DNA of 64,000 bases. It comes from Silicimonas sp963779765 (lineage in GTDB: Bacteria > Pseudomonadota > Alphaproteobacteria > Rhodobacterales > Rhodobacteraceae). This document shows, one piece after another, positions 63,965 through 64,000 of this stretch. Below the pieces are notes generated by a model. The model did no database searches. It saw nothing but the letters and a program-made list of their open reading frames with translations, and was not told where the DNA came from. The position numbers and the translations under genes are program-made. Each line of letters starts with the position of its first letter. Position 1 is the first letter of the stretch. Location of the stretch: contig CAVZZP010000002.1 of the NCBI GenBank assembly GCA_963779765.1, forward strand, positions 1,488,001-1,552,000. Reading direction: 5' to 3'.

Positions 63965-64000
63965 GTTGTCCCCAGGCTCCCTGTTCTTCGAGGCGAAGGC

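Noticed and set aside
1..64000. CRISPR arrays, insertion sequences, prophage, tRNA or rRNA genes
   Set aside because: No direct-repeat arrays, transposase or integrase frames, cloverleaf sequences or rRNA motifs were seen.

Overview
The window is chromosomal DNA of a high-GC alphaproteobacterium. It most likely belongs to the Rhodobacterales (Roseobacter or Paracoccus relatives), judged from protein families and gene order. The block dnaN/recF, dnaA, a small rhodanese, rpsT and an enoyl-CoA hydratase marks the replication-gene region. An eight-gene TRAP/glutamine-synthetase-like cluster, a homogentisate operon with a DUF2783 gene, phaAB, a dimeric NADP isocitrate dehydrogenase and glcDEF fit the same group. 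I see no rRNA, tRNA, CRISPR array, phage or insertion sequence, and no gene-free stretch longer than 300 bases.

Layout. (1) 1-9,000, all minus strand: a tight catabolic and transport operon (TPP enzyme, iron alcohol dehydrogenase, aldehyde dehydrogenase, VOC protein, glutamine-synthetase-like ligase, TRAP transporter, N-formylglutamate amidohydrolase family protein) facing a divergent RpiR-type regulator. (2) 9.9-19 kb: a cation diffusion facilitator, then a MarR regulator divergent from hmgA-fahA-MBL-FAD monooxygenase-DUF2783, then phaA and phaB. (3) 19-34 kb: housekeeping genes (a TrmN6-like methyltransferase, polyprenyl diphosphate synthase, ispE, a TPR protein, ETF-QO, greA, smpB, rsmE, ubiA, an OmpA protein, aroQ), with a matrixin protease and several unknowns between them. 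(4) 34-37.6 kb: gyrB and a PfkB kinase. (5) 37.6-41.5 kb, minus strand: a five-gene overlapping operon of two DUF4178 proteins, a 53-residue membrane peptide, a DUF350 protein and a membrane-embedded spermidine-synthase-like enzyme. It is the most system-like, poorly understood unit here. (6) 41.5-57.4 kb: trhO, pncA, icd, an SMR transporter, deoC with a double aldehyde dehydrogenase, a secreted dienelactone hydrolase, an Hsp20 gene with a thermometer-like leader, two overlapping trypsin-like proteases, glcDEF, a LysE exporter and small genes. (7) 57.4-64 kb: recF, dnaN, a decayed nhaA, dnaA, a rhodanese, rpsT and an enoyl-CoA hydratase.

How the genes work together. The first cluster reads as uptake, gamma-glutamylation, oxidation and hydrolysis of an unknown amine or amino alcohol. 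The hmg operon feeds fumarate and acetoacetate to central metabolism, and phaAB next to it handle acetoacetyl-CoA. The glc genes take up glycolate carbon.

Caution on sequence quality. Ten otherwise well-conserved genes (including dnaA, smpB and ETF-QO) each carry one single-base frame break, nine of them apparent +1 insertions and several in short homopolymers. These are most likely sequence errors; I annotate those genes as CDS and give the break point. nhaA is different: it also lacks its central region and looks genuinely dead.
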